From an uncultured Selenomonadaceae bacterium (lineage in GTDB: Bacteria; Bacillota; Negativicutes; Selenomonadales; Selenomonadaceae), in NCBI GenBank assembly GCA_905233135.1, contig CAJOCQ010000001.1, forward strand, positions 240,795 through 304,794: DNA of 64,000 bases, read 5' to 3'. The notes beneath the pieces were generated by a model. It saw nothing but the letters and a program-made list of their open reading frames with translations. It made no database searches and was not told the origin of the DNA. Below, in pieces: positions 40,267 to 48,642 of this stretch (position 1 is the first letter of the stretch; each line of letters opens with the position of its first letter). Both the position numbers and the translations under genes were made by a program.

Positions 40267-41907
40267 GTGGACACTTTGACAGAAATTGCAGATTGGCTGA
40301 AGTTGGCGGAAAAATTTGCTGATGACGGCGACGCGCAGGCAATGCTCGGCGCGGCTGAAGAAATTTTGGAAATTGATAAAAATTGCGCGGAAGGTTACGC
40401 AGTCACGGCGGAAGCGAATTTATATTTGGGCGAAATTGCAACCGCCGAAAATTTTTTGGAAAAAACTTTTGCGCTTGACAAAAATAATTTGCGCGGGCGT
40501 TTGGTACAGGGCGGAATTGCCGCCGAAAAGTTTCAACTGCTTGAAGAATTTAAAATTTTCGACGCGGTAATTAACGACGCCAAAAAACTTGCAAATAATT
40601 TTTTTGCGCAGAAAATTTTGTACAAGGCTTTAACTTGGAGCGTCAACGGCTTATATTTGGCGGGCAATGCAAAGGCGGCGGCTGAAAATCTGCGCGAGGC
40701 GTCAACTTTGACAAATAACATTGAACGCGCCGCCGAATTGTATTCAAAGCATTTATTTTTCAGAAATTATTTTGAAACTGATTCCGCCGCAATAAAAAAT
40801 TTCGCGCAGGACTACAATAAATTTTTCGCCAACATTCAACCCTGCGCGCCCGAAAAATTTTCTCATAGCAAAATTAAAATTGGTTACATTTCGCCCGATT
40901 TTCGCAAGCACGCGGTAGCAAATTTTGTTTCGCCGTTGCTGAATAATTTTGACACTGAAAAATTTTCTGTAACCTGCTACAGTACCGGCAAAAGTGACGG
41001 CGTTACTCAAAAAATCAAAAATAAAAAAATTTTTTGGCGTGATTTGTACAACGTTGCAGCCGCTGAAATTGCAAAAATTATACGCGCGGACGAAATTGAT
41101 ATTTTGGTTGACTTATCGGGGCATTCGCAAAATTCCTGCTTGCCTGTCCTTGCGTACAAGCCCGCGCCCGTGCAAATTTGCGCGTTGGGATATACTGCAA
41201 CTACCGGCTTAAACGCTGTCGATTATTTTTTGAGCGATACTATTTGCAACGCTGAAAATTTTACCGAAAAAATTTTAAAGTTGGAAGGTTGCCAATTCTG
41301 CTACGCGCCGCTTAATAAATTTCCCGCCGTCAAGCATAAAAAAAATAATTTCGTGACTTTCGGCAGTTTCAACAATTTCGCAAAAGTTACTGACAAAGTT
41401 TTGACTTGTTGGAAAGAAATTCTTGACGGCGTGCCTGATTCAAAACTTGTTATAAAAAATAAAATTTGCAGCGTTGAGGACGGCAGAAAAATTTTGCTTG
41501 ACAGGTTGCAGAAAATTAATTTTCCTGTTGAAAAAGTTGAACTGCGCCCTTACAGCAAAAATTATCTGGAACAGTACAACGAGATTGACATTGCGCTGGA
41601 CACTTTCCCTTATAACGGCGGCTTGACGACTTGCGAAGCGTTGTTTATGGGTGTGCCTGTTGTAACTTTGAAAGGGAATTTTCACGGCGCAAAAATTGGC
41701 GCGTCGATTTTGACTGCCGCGAATTTGCCTGAACTTATCGCGCAGGATTCGCAGGATTATATAAAAAAAGCCGTCGAACTAGGACGGCAAAAACTTTTCA
41801 AGGATTATCAAAAAAATCTGCGCGAAAAAATTTCACAATCTGCGCTGACTGACGCGCAAAATTATATGCTTGCACTTGAGAAAATTTATTGCGAAATTAT
41901 AAAATAA
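40267..41907 (+). CDS. TPR-containing family 41 glycosyltransferase (OGT-like)
   Basis: A 546-residue protein. TPR-like helices (about 10-110) precede a GT41 domain (about 195-546) with IKIGYISPDFRKHAVANFV, LVDLSGHSQNS, YKPAPVQICALGYTATTGL, TFGSFNNFAKV and LDTFPYNGGLTTCEALFMGV. GT41 contains O-GlcNAc transferase and bacterial protein/adhesin glycosyltransferases, so a protein substrate is plausible. The GTG at 40267 directly follows the ATPase stop; a TTG at 40276 is better placed behind AGGTGG. It ends the transporter operon and is followed by repeat F. Confidence 0.85.
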   Translation: MDTLTEIADWLKLAEKFADDGDAQAMLGAAEEILEIDKNCAEGYAVTAEANLYLGEIATAENFLEKTFALDKNNLRGRLVQGGIAAEKFQLLEEFKIFDAVINDAKKLANNFFAQKILYKALTWSVNGLYLAGNAKAAAENLREASTLTNNIERAAELYSKHLFFRNYFETDSAAIKNFAQDYNKFFANIQPCAPEKFSHSKIKIGYISPDFRKHAVANFVSPLLNNFDTEKFSVTCYSTGKSDGVTQKIKNKKIFWRDLYNVAAAEIAKIIRADEIDILVDLSGHSQNSCLPVLAYKPAPVQICALGYTATTGLNAVDYFLSDTICNAENFTEKILKLEGCQFCYAPLNKFPAVKHKKNNFVTFGSFNNFAKVTDKVLTCWKEILDGVPDSKLVIKNKICSVEDGRKILLDRLQKINFPVEKVELRPYSKNYLEQYNEIDIALDTFPYNGGLTTCEALFMGVPVVTLKGNFHGAKIGASILTAANLPELIAQDSQDYIKKAVELGRQKLFKDYQKNLREKISQSALTDAQNYMLALEKIYCEIIK

Positions 41908-41926
41908 AAACGTACACGCTTTTTAG

Positions 41927-42031
41927 GGCACGGCGCACACGGACGTGCGCCGCCGCGAATTTACCGCCGTGATGGCGGTACTCGCGGGCGGGAGTTTTTC
42001 TTTCTTTTTCCAAAAAGAAAGAAATGCCGAC
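41927..42031 (-). repeat. Modular palindromic repeat, copy F
   Basis: The head GGCATTTCTTTCTTTTTGG (minus strand) is followed by a body of three hairpins: CCCGCCCGCGAG, CCGCCATCACGGCGG, and GGCGCACGTCCGTGTGCGCC. It lies between the GT41 gene and the convergent tRNA gene. The remaining bases to 42100 show nothing else. Confidence 0.75.
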
Positions 42032-42104
42032 TTGTTAAAGGAAAAAATTTAAAATTATTTTTGTAAACGCGCTCTAAAGAAAGAAAACTGTATTAAATCA
42101 AAAT

Positions 42105-42159
42105 ACCTGTAAACGAAAACAGAACGCCTGAAAAACTTCAAGACGTTCCATTTTCGATA
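42105..42159 (-). terminator. Terminator of the tRNA-Leu gene
   Basis: On the minus strand GAACGTCTTGAA pairs with TTCAGGCGTTC, followed by T-rich TGTTTTCGTTT. Confidence 0.65.
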
Positions 42160-42175
42160 AATGCGCTATGTCAAA

Positions 42176-42261
42176 TGGTGCGGATGATGGGACTTGAACC
42201 CATACGCCATAAAGGTACCGGATTCTAAGTCCGGCGCGTCTGCCAATTCCGCCACACCCGC
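42176..42261 (-). tRNA. tRNA-Leu (anticodon TAG)
   Basis: A complete class II tRNA. Acceptor GCGGGTG pairs with CATCCGC (one G-U); the anticodon stem CCGGA/TCCGG holds loop CTTAGAA with anticodon TAG; a long variable arm (TACCTTTATGGCGTA) is typical of Leu; the T arm is TGGGTTCAAGTCCCA. A is the discriminator and CCA is encoded (42176-42178). Confidence 0.95.
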
Positions 42262-42352
42262 TACTCCTAAGATTTTTCCAAAAAATTTTCAATTTTACAA
42301 TAAAATTATAACTTGCCAAAGTAAAAAAGTCAATGAAAACGGAGTGATAATT

Positions 42353-43120
42353 TTGCGTTTTATTGGCGTAGTTTTTTTAATTGCCGCGCTATTTGCGGGA
42401 TTTATTTTCAGCTTGCCCGAGCCCGAAGGTTTCCCGATTTTGGAATATCATACCGTAACAAATAACCCTCTGCCTGAATCAGAAATTTACAATGTGCCGC
42501 CCGCCGAATTTTCCGCCCAGCTTGATTATCTGCAAGAAAACGGTTATACTACAATAACTTTGAATGACTTTATAAAGGCGCGCAGGTACGGTAAGCCTTT
42601 GCCGCCCAAGCCGATAATTTTAACTTTCGACGACGGCTACGCAGATAATTATACAGAAATGTTGCCGATTCTTGAGGCGCACGGTATGACGGCGGTTATT
42701 TTCGTCATTACAAACGAACTCGGCAAGCCCGGTTATTTGACGCTTGACCAACTCAAAGATTTGCAAAAGCGCGGAATTGAAATTGGTTCACATAGTGCCG
42801 ACCATTTGCCGCTTGTAACTTTGAACGCGGAATTTTTGGATAATCAAATCAGAAAGTCGAAAATTTTTTTGGAATGGAACGGCTTGGATCCAATCGGCAG
42901 TTTCTCATATCCGAACGGCATTTACAATATTGAAATTATTGAAATGTTGAAGGAGCAAAATTATTTGGCGGCAGTAACGGGCGAGGCGGGTTTAAACACG
43001 CTTAAAAGTGACCCGTACAAATTGCGGCGCGTCAACATTCGCAAGCCGCGTTTTGGTATTTTTGAATTTCGTTGGCGGCTTTTAAAGGCAAATATTTTTG
43101 AACGCCTAAAAAATTTGTAA
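42353..43120 (+). CDS. Polysaccharide deacetylase family protein
   Basis: A 255-residue membrane-anchored or exported NodB-type deacetylase. An N-terminal helix (about 3-20) precedes the domain. Motif 1 is LTFDDGYADN (metal and base Asp), motif 2 is GSHSADH with the two His ligands, and motif 3 is FSYPNG. It probably removes acetyl groups from a surface or cell-wall glycan. The TTG start at 42353 follows GGAGTGAT; upstream in-frame codons overlap the tRNA and are rejected. It is 12 bases from the next gene. Confidence 0.88.
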   Translation: MRFIGVVFLIAALFAGFIFSLPEPEGFPILEYHTVTNNPLPESEIYNVPPAEFSAQLDYLQENGYTTITLNDFIKARRYGKPLPPKPIILTFDDGYADNYTEMLPILEAHGMTAVIFVITNELGKPGYLTLDQLKDLQKRGIEIGSHSADHLPLVTLNAEFLDNQIRKSKIFLEWNGLDPIGSFSYPNGIYNIEIIEMLKEQNYLAAVTGEAGLNTLKSDPYKLRRVNIRKPRFGIFEFRWRLLKANIFERLKNL

Positions 43121-43132
43121 GGAGCAAAAACC

Positions 43133-44233
43133 TTGAGACTTGTCAGAAAATTTTTGGCGACAGCAGTTGCACTTGTTACTTCCATAACAACTGCATCGGT
43201 TTTCGCAAGACCTTTTGAAACTTCGATAATGAAACGCCTGCCTGTTGAGGTTAAGGACAGCGGCGGCACTTTAATTTTTTCGGACAGTCCCGAATACGTA
43301 ACGAAGAACGGCATTTTATATACCGACGTTGTTAAGGGCGACGCGCGAATTTTATTTTATCACTTGAATAACAGCGGCGTCAGAAAAAAATTTGCGGTTA
43401 TCGTGGAAAATATTTCCTACCACGAAAATACCGTTGAAATTACGCGCGGCGGCTTTTCTGCGCCCGATAATAATTATTTGCTTGTCGGCAAAGAAACGCA
43501 AATGATGTATATGAAAAATAATTTCCGCGATAAAATTAAACTCAAAAGGCGCGAAATTAAACTCTTTCAGAAAAAAATGAATGACGTTGTAGTGGATCCG
43601 GGACATTTGGTTTACGGCGTGTACGATTTCCACGCAAAAGATATGGTAAGAGTTTACGTGTTGATGTACCCCGAAAACGCCGACCCGCTGAAGTTTTTGA
43701 ACTACGCCGAAATTTTGCCAAAGGATGAATATAAACTGCGCGGCACTTTCAAAAATATGAACAGACATATTAAATTGAAAAATGACTATGACCCGCACCG
43801 CGACGGCATTGGTTATATTTTAATTTGCGATAACGTGACAGATTTTTTCAAGCGCGGCATTGACGCAACGGACGGCTCGGAAGTTGTAAATTTCGGAAAT
43901 TACGGCGTGAATTATATGCTGAACTTTAACATTAAGGCGAAAACAAAATTTTGTTTGACGCCGCTTGGCGGAATGTACGCGGGCGCAGTTCGCTACTATC
44001 ACGGCAAAAAATCAGGCACAATTCCTACGCCGCAGGGCAAAATTTATTTCGGCGACAGAATTTTCCCCGAGACTGAATCAATGAGAAAGGCGCGCGAAGA
44101 AGGCTTATCTCTTTGGAATAATTTTACAGATTCAAGCGAATTGGGCAGCTACAGCGGCAATGTTGTTTTTGAATATTCGCCGCCGGGCGCGTCGAATTTG
44201 CCGGTTAATATAGTTTTACTTCCCGATAACTAA
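43133..44233 (+). CDS. Exported protein of unknown function
   Basis: A 366-residue protein with a clear Sec signal peptide (cleavage near ASVFA-RP, about 25). The mature part looks all-beta (TKNGILYTDVVKGDARILFYHLNNS; EYKLRGTFKNMNRHIKLKN) with the late segment TPLGGMYAGAVRYYHGKK. I do not recognise the family. It is cotranscribed with the polysaccharide deacetylase, which suggests an envelope or glycan role. Its start is TTG after GGAG. Confidence 0.7.
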   Translation: MRLVRKFLATAVALVTSITTASVFARPFETSIMKRLPVEVKDSGGTLIFSDSPEYVTKNGILYTDVVKGDARILFYHLNNSGVRKKFAVIVENISYHENTVEITRGGFSAPDNNYLLVGKETQMMYMKNNFRDKIKLKRREIKLFQKKMNDVVVDPGHLVYGVYDFHAKDMVRVYVLMYPENADPLKFLNYAEILPKDEYKLRGTFKNMNRHIKLKNDYDPHRDGIGYILICDNVTDFFKRGIDATDGSEVVNFGNYGVNYMLNFNIKAKTKFCLTPLGGMYAGAVRYYHGKKSGTIPTPQGKIYFGDRIFPETESMRKAREEGLSLWNNFTDSSELGSYSGNVVFEYSPPGASNLPVNIVLLPDN

Positions 44234-44302
44234 ATATTGATTTTAAGGCGTCAAATTTTAACGCTACGTGCCTTTCAAACTTTTTATGATATTTTATACC
44301 TA
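44232..44302 (+). repeat. 70-bp element, copy X2
   Basis: ATTGATTTTAAGGCGTCAAA then TTTTAACGCT, GTGCCTTTCAAAC and TTTTTATGATATTTTATACC. It is a more diverged copy than X1 and X3, and starts at the stop of the upstream gene. Confidence 0.55.
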
Positions 44303-44409
44303 AAAATTTTAAAACGCGCGTAACGCTCGTTTAAACGCAAAATTTTCGATATTGATTTTTTAGCGCAATTTTTTAACTTTAATTTTGACAGTCGGAGAGG
44401 AGCTTTAAA

Positions 44410-44853
44410 ATGAAAATTCTGGCACGTCAACTGACTTTAGATTTGTACAACTGCAACGAAAAAAGATTTAACGATTTTGAGGCTGTTAAAACGGCTGTTG
44501 AGAGCGTTTTCAATTCGCAAGCCGAAATTACGTCAACGAAAGTTGACAGCGAACACAGCGCGTTTGTTGCGGCGTTCAAAGAAGGACATATAGCTCTGCA
44601 CATTTACAGCGCACTAAAATACGTGGCGGCAGATATTTTTACCTGCAGCGAAAGTGAAGATTCTGAAAAACTGGAAAAAATTTTGAAACAATATTTTCAG
44701 CCCGAAAAAGTTAAATCCACCTATCTTAAGCGCGGCGATTTCGGCTTGGAAAAGGAAGTTAAACCAAAAACCAAAGTGCGCGTTGCACCGTTGCGCAAAG
44801 TTCGTAACGTTGGCGCAAAAGTTGTTCAAAAATTAGTAAGAGGCGGAAATTAA
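44410..44853 (+). CDS. S-adenosylmethionine decarboxylase homologue lacking the pyruvoyl serine
   Basis: A 147-residue protein aligned with bacterial AdoMetDC (SpeD/SpeH): ARQLTLDLYNCNE at the start, then KEGHIALHIYSALKYVAADI and FTCS. The family cleaves itself before a Ser in E-S-H to make the pyruvoyl cofactor. Here Gly59 replaces that Ser, while His64 and Cys79 remain. Self-processing and decarboxylation by the usual route should be impossible. It may be a regulatory or structural paralogue. A basic tail (about 115-147) is extra. GGAGAGG precedes the ATG. Confidence 0.72.
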   Translation: MKILARQLTLDLYNCNEKRFNDFEAVKTAVESVFNSQAEITSTKVDSEHSAFVAAFKEGHIALHIYSALKYVAADIFTCSESEDSEKLEKILKQYFQPEKVKSTYLKRGDFGLEKEVKPKTKVRVAPLRKVRNVGAKVVQKLVRGGN

Positions 44854-44884
44854 GTGCCAATTATGTATCGCTAATCGTACTTAA

Positions 44885-45042
44885 AAAAGCCGCCCGCTTA
44901 TGCACTCTTCTAACACTTTTGCGCCCGTCTTACTTTGCTGAACTGCTTGGGCGGTTGCAATTTCTGCAACCAATGGTGCGCTAGCGGGCGGCGATTCTTT
45001 CTTTGCCAGGCGTTTCTTTCTTCTAAAGAAAGAAATGCCCAT
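44885..45042 (-). repeat. Modular palindromic repeat, copy G
   Basis: Minus-strand head GGCATTTCTTTCTTTAGAAG then CGCCTGGCAAAGAAAGAA, and a body closed by GCCGCCCGCT and AGCGGGCGGC with an unusual internal sequence containing CCATTGGTTGCAGAAATTGC. The proposed CobT start codon lies in its outer arm. Confidence 0.75.
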
Positions 45043-47188
45043 TCTAAATATTAATGAAAAAAATTTTTTTGCAAGAAAGGAAGTGAGCGGCGCGGTTCGC
45101 TGCGCCACTTTGATGACTTTTACTGAAATGACGCTCCGCTATCGCAATATCGGTAAAACTAAAAAATGTACGTTTATGTTTTGCGCGGATCACGGCGTGG
45201 CGAAAATGAATGTCAGCGCGTACCCTCAAGCTACTACAGCGGGAATGGTTAAAAATTATTTGATTGACAAGGGCGCGGCTGCCAATGCCTTCGCCAATTT
45301 TGCAAATTCTGATTTGGTTGTTGTAGATGTCGGCGTTAATGCTGATATTTCAAATTTGCCGGGACTTATCGACAGAAAAATTTCCAACGGTACCAACGAT
45401 ATTTCCGAAGGCGCGGCAATGACTTTGGCGCAGGCGAAAAAATCTGTTAAAATCGGGCGTGATATGGTAAAAAAAGCCGTTAAGGCAGGTTACAACTGCT
45501 TTTTAATCGGCGAAATGGGAATTGCAAATACAACCGTTGCATCCGCTATAACCGCCGCAATTTTGGAAGTTGACCCGAAAAAAGTTACGGGGCGCGGCTC
45601 AAATATTTCTGACACGCAATTTAAAAATAAACTTAAAATTATAAGAAAGGCTCTGCGCGTCAACAATCCAAATTCTGAAGACGCCTTCGACGTTTTAAGC
45701 AAAGTCGGCGGCTTTGAATTTGGCGCAATGGCGGGCGTAATTTTGGAGGCGTCAAAAAATAATTGCATTACGATTCTTGACGGCTTTAACAGTTGCGCGG
45801 CGGCGTTAATTGCGGATTTGATTGACCCTGATTCTTGCGAAAATGTCATTGCCTCGCACATTGGGCGCGAAATTGGGCACTTGGAAATTATAAAATATTT
45901 CGGCTTTACGCCAATGTTTACGCTTGACCTTGCATTGGGCGAAGCGGTAGGCTCTTCGATAGCCGCGCGCGTTTTAGATAATTTAGTTTACAGTTTTATT
46001 TGCGAGCCCGAAGATGATTTTGACGGCAATTTGGAAGACTTTCAAGACGAGGACAGCGAAGAAACCATAATTTCAAATTTTATGAATCAACTTGGCTTAA
46101 ATGAAATGTCGAAGATTGAAACTTTTGACGAATTGGAAGATTATCTGAACGAAAATTTTGAAGGCGATTTGCAAATTGAAGAAGTCAATGTAGATTTTCA
46201 GTTGAGCGACGATTTAAGATTTAAACCGTACGAGCCGCCCTTCAGCACGCAAAAATTTAATATTCCGCGCTCCTATCCTATTATGATTCGTGAAATGACG
46301 CCCGAACAGGACGAAATGATTGCGGCGACCGATAAAACTTTTAATTTTTATCTTGAGACAATGCCGAAGTTGAATTTAAATTCAATGGACGAATGCCGCG
46401 AATATCTTGACACTTTGACGAAGCCGAAAAAAAGTTTGGGCTTGCTTGAAGATATAGCCGCGCAATTTGCGGGCATTTCAAGTTTAAAAAAACCTTCAAA
46501 CAAATTGCGCCGCGCCGCGCTTGCCTTTACCAATTCCGAAAATTCCCCAAGTGCGCAGAGCAGACGCAAAAGGCACGATTATCATAATTTGCCGCTAAAT
46601 TTCAGTATGACTTCTCGTACTTTTGCAATGAAAGTTTTTTTAGGCGTTGTTGACCAAAAACAAAATCCTACCGTTGCATTTAATTTCGGGCGCACGATTG
46701 GCGAAGAAATTTCTTTTGCAATTCCGATTATTGCGATTACCGAATTGACGGATTGGGCGCGCGACAGGATTGACGAAAAATTTGCAGCGGCTCTTTTGAA
46801 CAAGGACGGCTCTTTTAAAGTTTCAACCGAAGAATTTTTAAACCGCGTGCCGAAAAAATTTCGCTGTCTTACGGGCGCAATTATCGGCGCAATGGTTGCC
46901 GCCGCGCACAATTCAACTTTAATTATCGTAGATTGCGGCGCGGTTGAAATTATCGCCCGTTACCTTGAGAAAATTTGTCCGCAAATTCGCCCGTTTATCC
47001 TGCATTCAACCGAGCTTATTAATTTTGATTTTGAGCCGGGCGAGCGGCTCGGTTATGACGGCGAAACGGCTTGCATTGGTACTGAAATTGTTGAGGCGGC
47101 TTTAACCGCTTTAAACGAAATGAAAACTTTCGACGAAACTAAAGTTGTTGCCGAAATTAAGCGCAGAAGTTCCGCCGTTAAAAAATAA
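45035..47188 (+). CDS. Duplicated CobT-like phosphoribosyltransferase
   Basis: A 717-residue protein with two CobT-like regions; CobT makes the alpha-ribazole phosphate of the B12 lower ligand. The first (about 18-320) has FCADHGVA, GEMGIANTTVASA, DGFNSCAAALIA and LDLALGE with the catalytic Glu, but lacks the usual N-terminal helix. The second (about 460-710) begins with that helix (LTKPKKSLGLLED) yet has a degraded DHG segment (FTNSENSPS) and no clear catalytic Glu. An acidic linker (about 335-400) joins them. The start ATG lies in repeat G; a GTG at 45083 behind GAAAGGAA is an alternative. Confidence 0.78.
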   Translation: MPILNINEKNFFARKEVSGAVRCATLMTFTEMTLRYRNIGKTKKCTFMFCADHGVAKMNVSAYPQATTAGMVKNYLIDKGAAANAFANFANSDLVVVDVGVNADISNLPGLIDRKISNGTNDISEGAAMTLAQAKKSVKIGRDMVKKAVKAGYNCFLIGEMGIANTTVASAITAAILEVDPKKVTGRGSNISDTQFKNKLKIIRKALRVNNPNSEDAFDVLSKVGGFEFGAMAGVILEASKNNCITILDGFNSCAAALIADLIDPDSCENVIASHIGREIGHLEIIKYFGFTPMFTLDLALGEAVGSSIAARVLDNLVYSFICEPEDDFDGNLEDFQDEDSEETIISNFMNQLGLNEMSKIETFDELEDYLNENFEGDLQIEEVNVDFQLSDDLRFKPYEPPFSTQKFNIPRSYPIMIREMTPEQDEMIAATDKTFNFYLETMPKLNLNSMDECREYLDTLTKPKKSLGLLEDIAAQFAGISSLKKPSNKLRRAALAFTNSENSPSAQSRRKRHDYHNLPLNFSMTSRTFAMKVFLGVVDQKQNPTVAFNFGRTIGEEISFAIPIIAITELTDWARDRIDEKFAAALLNKDGSFKVSTEEFLNRVPKKFRCLTGAIIGAMVAAAHNSTLIIVDCGAVEIIARYLEKICPQIRPFILHSTELINFDFEPGERLGYDGETACIGTEIVEAALTALNEMKTFDETKVVAEIKRRSSAVKK

Positions 47189-47195
47189 AATCTTT

Positions 47196-47226
47196 TTTGC
47201 CGAATTGACGCGGCAATTTTTTTATT
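47196..47226 (+). terminator. Terminator after the CobT-like gene
   Basis: TTGCCG and CGGCAA form a stem around AATTGACG, followed by seven T. Confidence 0.75.
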
Positions 47227-47249
47227 TTATGTTTTTAATTTTTATAATA

Positions 47250-47432
47250 AATGTACTTTCTTTTTCCGAAGCAAAAAAGAAAGTACCAAAGAAAAGTGCT
47301 TTTTTCCCGCCCGTCAGGGCCGCTCGGTTCAAATACGCTCGTATTCCGTACGCCCCCTTTGGGGCCTCTACTTTTTCCTACGCTCCAACAAAACCGCGTG
47401 CTGCGGCTTGGATGACGGGCGGTTTTATAATT
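47250..47432 (+). repeat. Modular palindromic repeat, copy H
   Basis: A full type-1 copy: head GTACTTTCTTTTTCCGAAGC and ACCAAAGAAAAGTGC, body CCCGCCCGTCAGGGCCGCTC ... GTGCTGCGGC ... TGACGGGCGG with inner CGCCCCCTTTGGGGCC. It is the one type-1 copy in the same orientation as its flanking genes. Confidence 0.88.
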
Positions 47433-47470
47433 CATTAATCTTTAGTCTTTAAATATCAGAGGTGTAAAAA

Positions 47471-48634
47471 ATGAAGGCTGTTAAAAACGGAAAATTTATT
47501 TTGCCGAATGAGCGCGGCAATTTTTTTATTTCAACCGAAAAAATTTTGACCTTTGGCGAAAAAATAATTTCGCTGGAAAATTCTACCAATGCCGAAGAAA
47601 TTATTGACGCGCAGGGAAATTTTGTTTCGCCGGGTTTTATCAATATTCATATTCACGGTTGCGCGGGAGCGGATACTATGGACGCCACGCCAGCCGCACT
47701 TAAAACTATGTGCGAATTTCTGCCAACGGCAGGTGTTACCTCTTTTTTGCCGACAACTATGACAATGCCGCTTGACGATATTAAACGCGCCTTGAAAAAT
47801 ATTCGGGATTGTAAAAATTTCGGCGGCGCAAAAATTCTCGGCGCAAATGTTGAAGGTCCTTTTATCAGCGAAAAATATCACGGTGCGCAGGACAAAAAAA
47901 GTATTCTTTGCGCAGATTTAAAAATTTTTGAAGAATTTTTTGACGTTATGAAAATTATAACTTTTGCGCCTGAAGAACTCGACGATTTTAAATTTATTGA
48001 CGCCTGCAACGAAAAAAATATTGTTCCTGCGATTGGACACAGTGCGGCAACTTACGAAATTGCAACGGCGGCGATTGAGCGCGGCGCAAATCATATCACG
48101 CACCTTTTCAACGCGCAGACAGGTTTACATCACAGAAAGCCGGGAATTGTCGGCGCGGCGTTCGATTCAAATGCAACCGTCGAATTAATTTCTGATAATG
48201 TACACGTTGCCGCTGCGACTCAAAGAATTGTGCAAAAAATTAAGCCGCGCAGTGAAATTATTTTGATAACTGATTCAATGCGGGCTTGCGGCTTGGGCGA
48301 TTGTGAAAGTGAACTCGGCGGGCAAAAAGTTTTTGTAAAGGACGGCGTTGCAAGGCTTGCTGACGGCAACATTGCGGCTAGCGTTGCGCCAATGAATGAC
48401 GTTGTTAAAAAATTTTATCATAATACAAAAATTTCAATCCCTGAAGTTGTCGAACTTGCTACAAAAAATCCTGCGCGAAGGCTTAAGCTTTACGATAAAA
48501 TTGGCAGTTTGGAAGTCGGCAAGGCGGCTGACATTTTAATTTTCGACGAAGATTTTAATATTAAAGCCGCGTTCGTTGACGGAAAAAATTTTTTTGCGCC
48601 AATAAAAAAATCCCGATTGTTAATCGAGACTTGA
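47471..48634 (+). CDS. nagA: N-acetylglucosamine-6-phosphate deacetylase
   Basis: Removes acetate from GlcNAc-6-P during amino-sugar recycling. The 387 residues show GFINIHIHGCAGADTMD (metal His pair), GANVEGPFI (metal Glu), AIGHSAA, HLFNAQTGLHHR and ITDSMRACG (catalytic Asp). The GGTG site lies 8 bases before the ATG. nagB is not adjacent. The last codons run into a weak hairpin (CGATTG/TTAATCG). Confidence 0.93.
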   Translation: MKAVKNGKFILPNERGNFFISTEKILTFGEKIISLENSTNAEEIIDAQGNFVSPGFINIHIHGCAGADTMDATPAALKTMCEFLPTAGVTSFLPTTMTMPLDDIKRALKNIRDCKNFGGAKILGANVEGPFISEKYHGAQDKKSILCADLKIFEEFFDVMKIITFAPEELDDFKFIDACNEKNIVPAIGHSAATYEIATAAIERGANHITHLFNAQTGLHHRKPGIVGAAFDSNATVELISDNVHVAAATQRIVQKIKPRSEIILITDSMRACGLGDCESELGGQKVFVKDGVARLADGNIAASVAPMNDVVKKFYHNTKISIPEVVELATKNPARRLKLYDKIGSLEVGKAADILIFDEDFNIKAAFVDGKNFFAPIKKSRLLIET

Positions 48635-48642
48635 TTTATTTT

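Noticed and set aside
42194..42352. Extension of the polysaccharide deacetylase gene upstream into the tRNA-Leu region.
   Set aside because: These codons are antisense to a complete tRNA, and a TTG with a good ribosome site at 42353 begins the membrane anchor.
44854..45034. A cobalamin riboswitch before the CobT-like gene.
   Set aside because: The gap is filled by repeat copy G, and no B12-box-like sequence is visible.
47250..47432. The modular repeats as transposase-bearing insertion sequences.
   Set aside because: Copies are under 200 bases with no coding frame shared between them; at most they are non-autonomous elements.
48600..48642. A strong terminator between nagA and the convergent exported gene.
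   Set aside because: Only a weak CGATTG/TTAATCG pairing without a clear T run is seen, so it was not listed.
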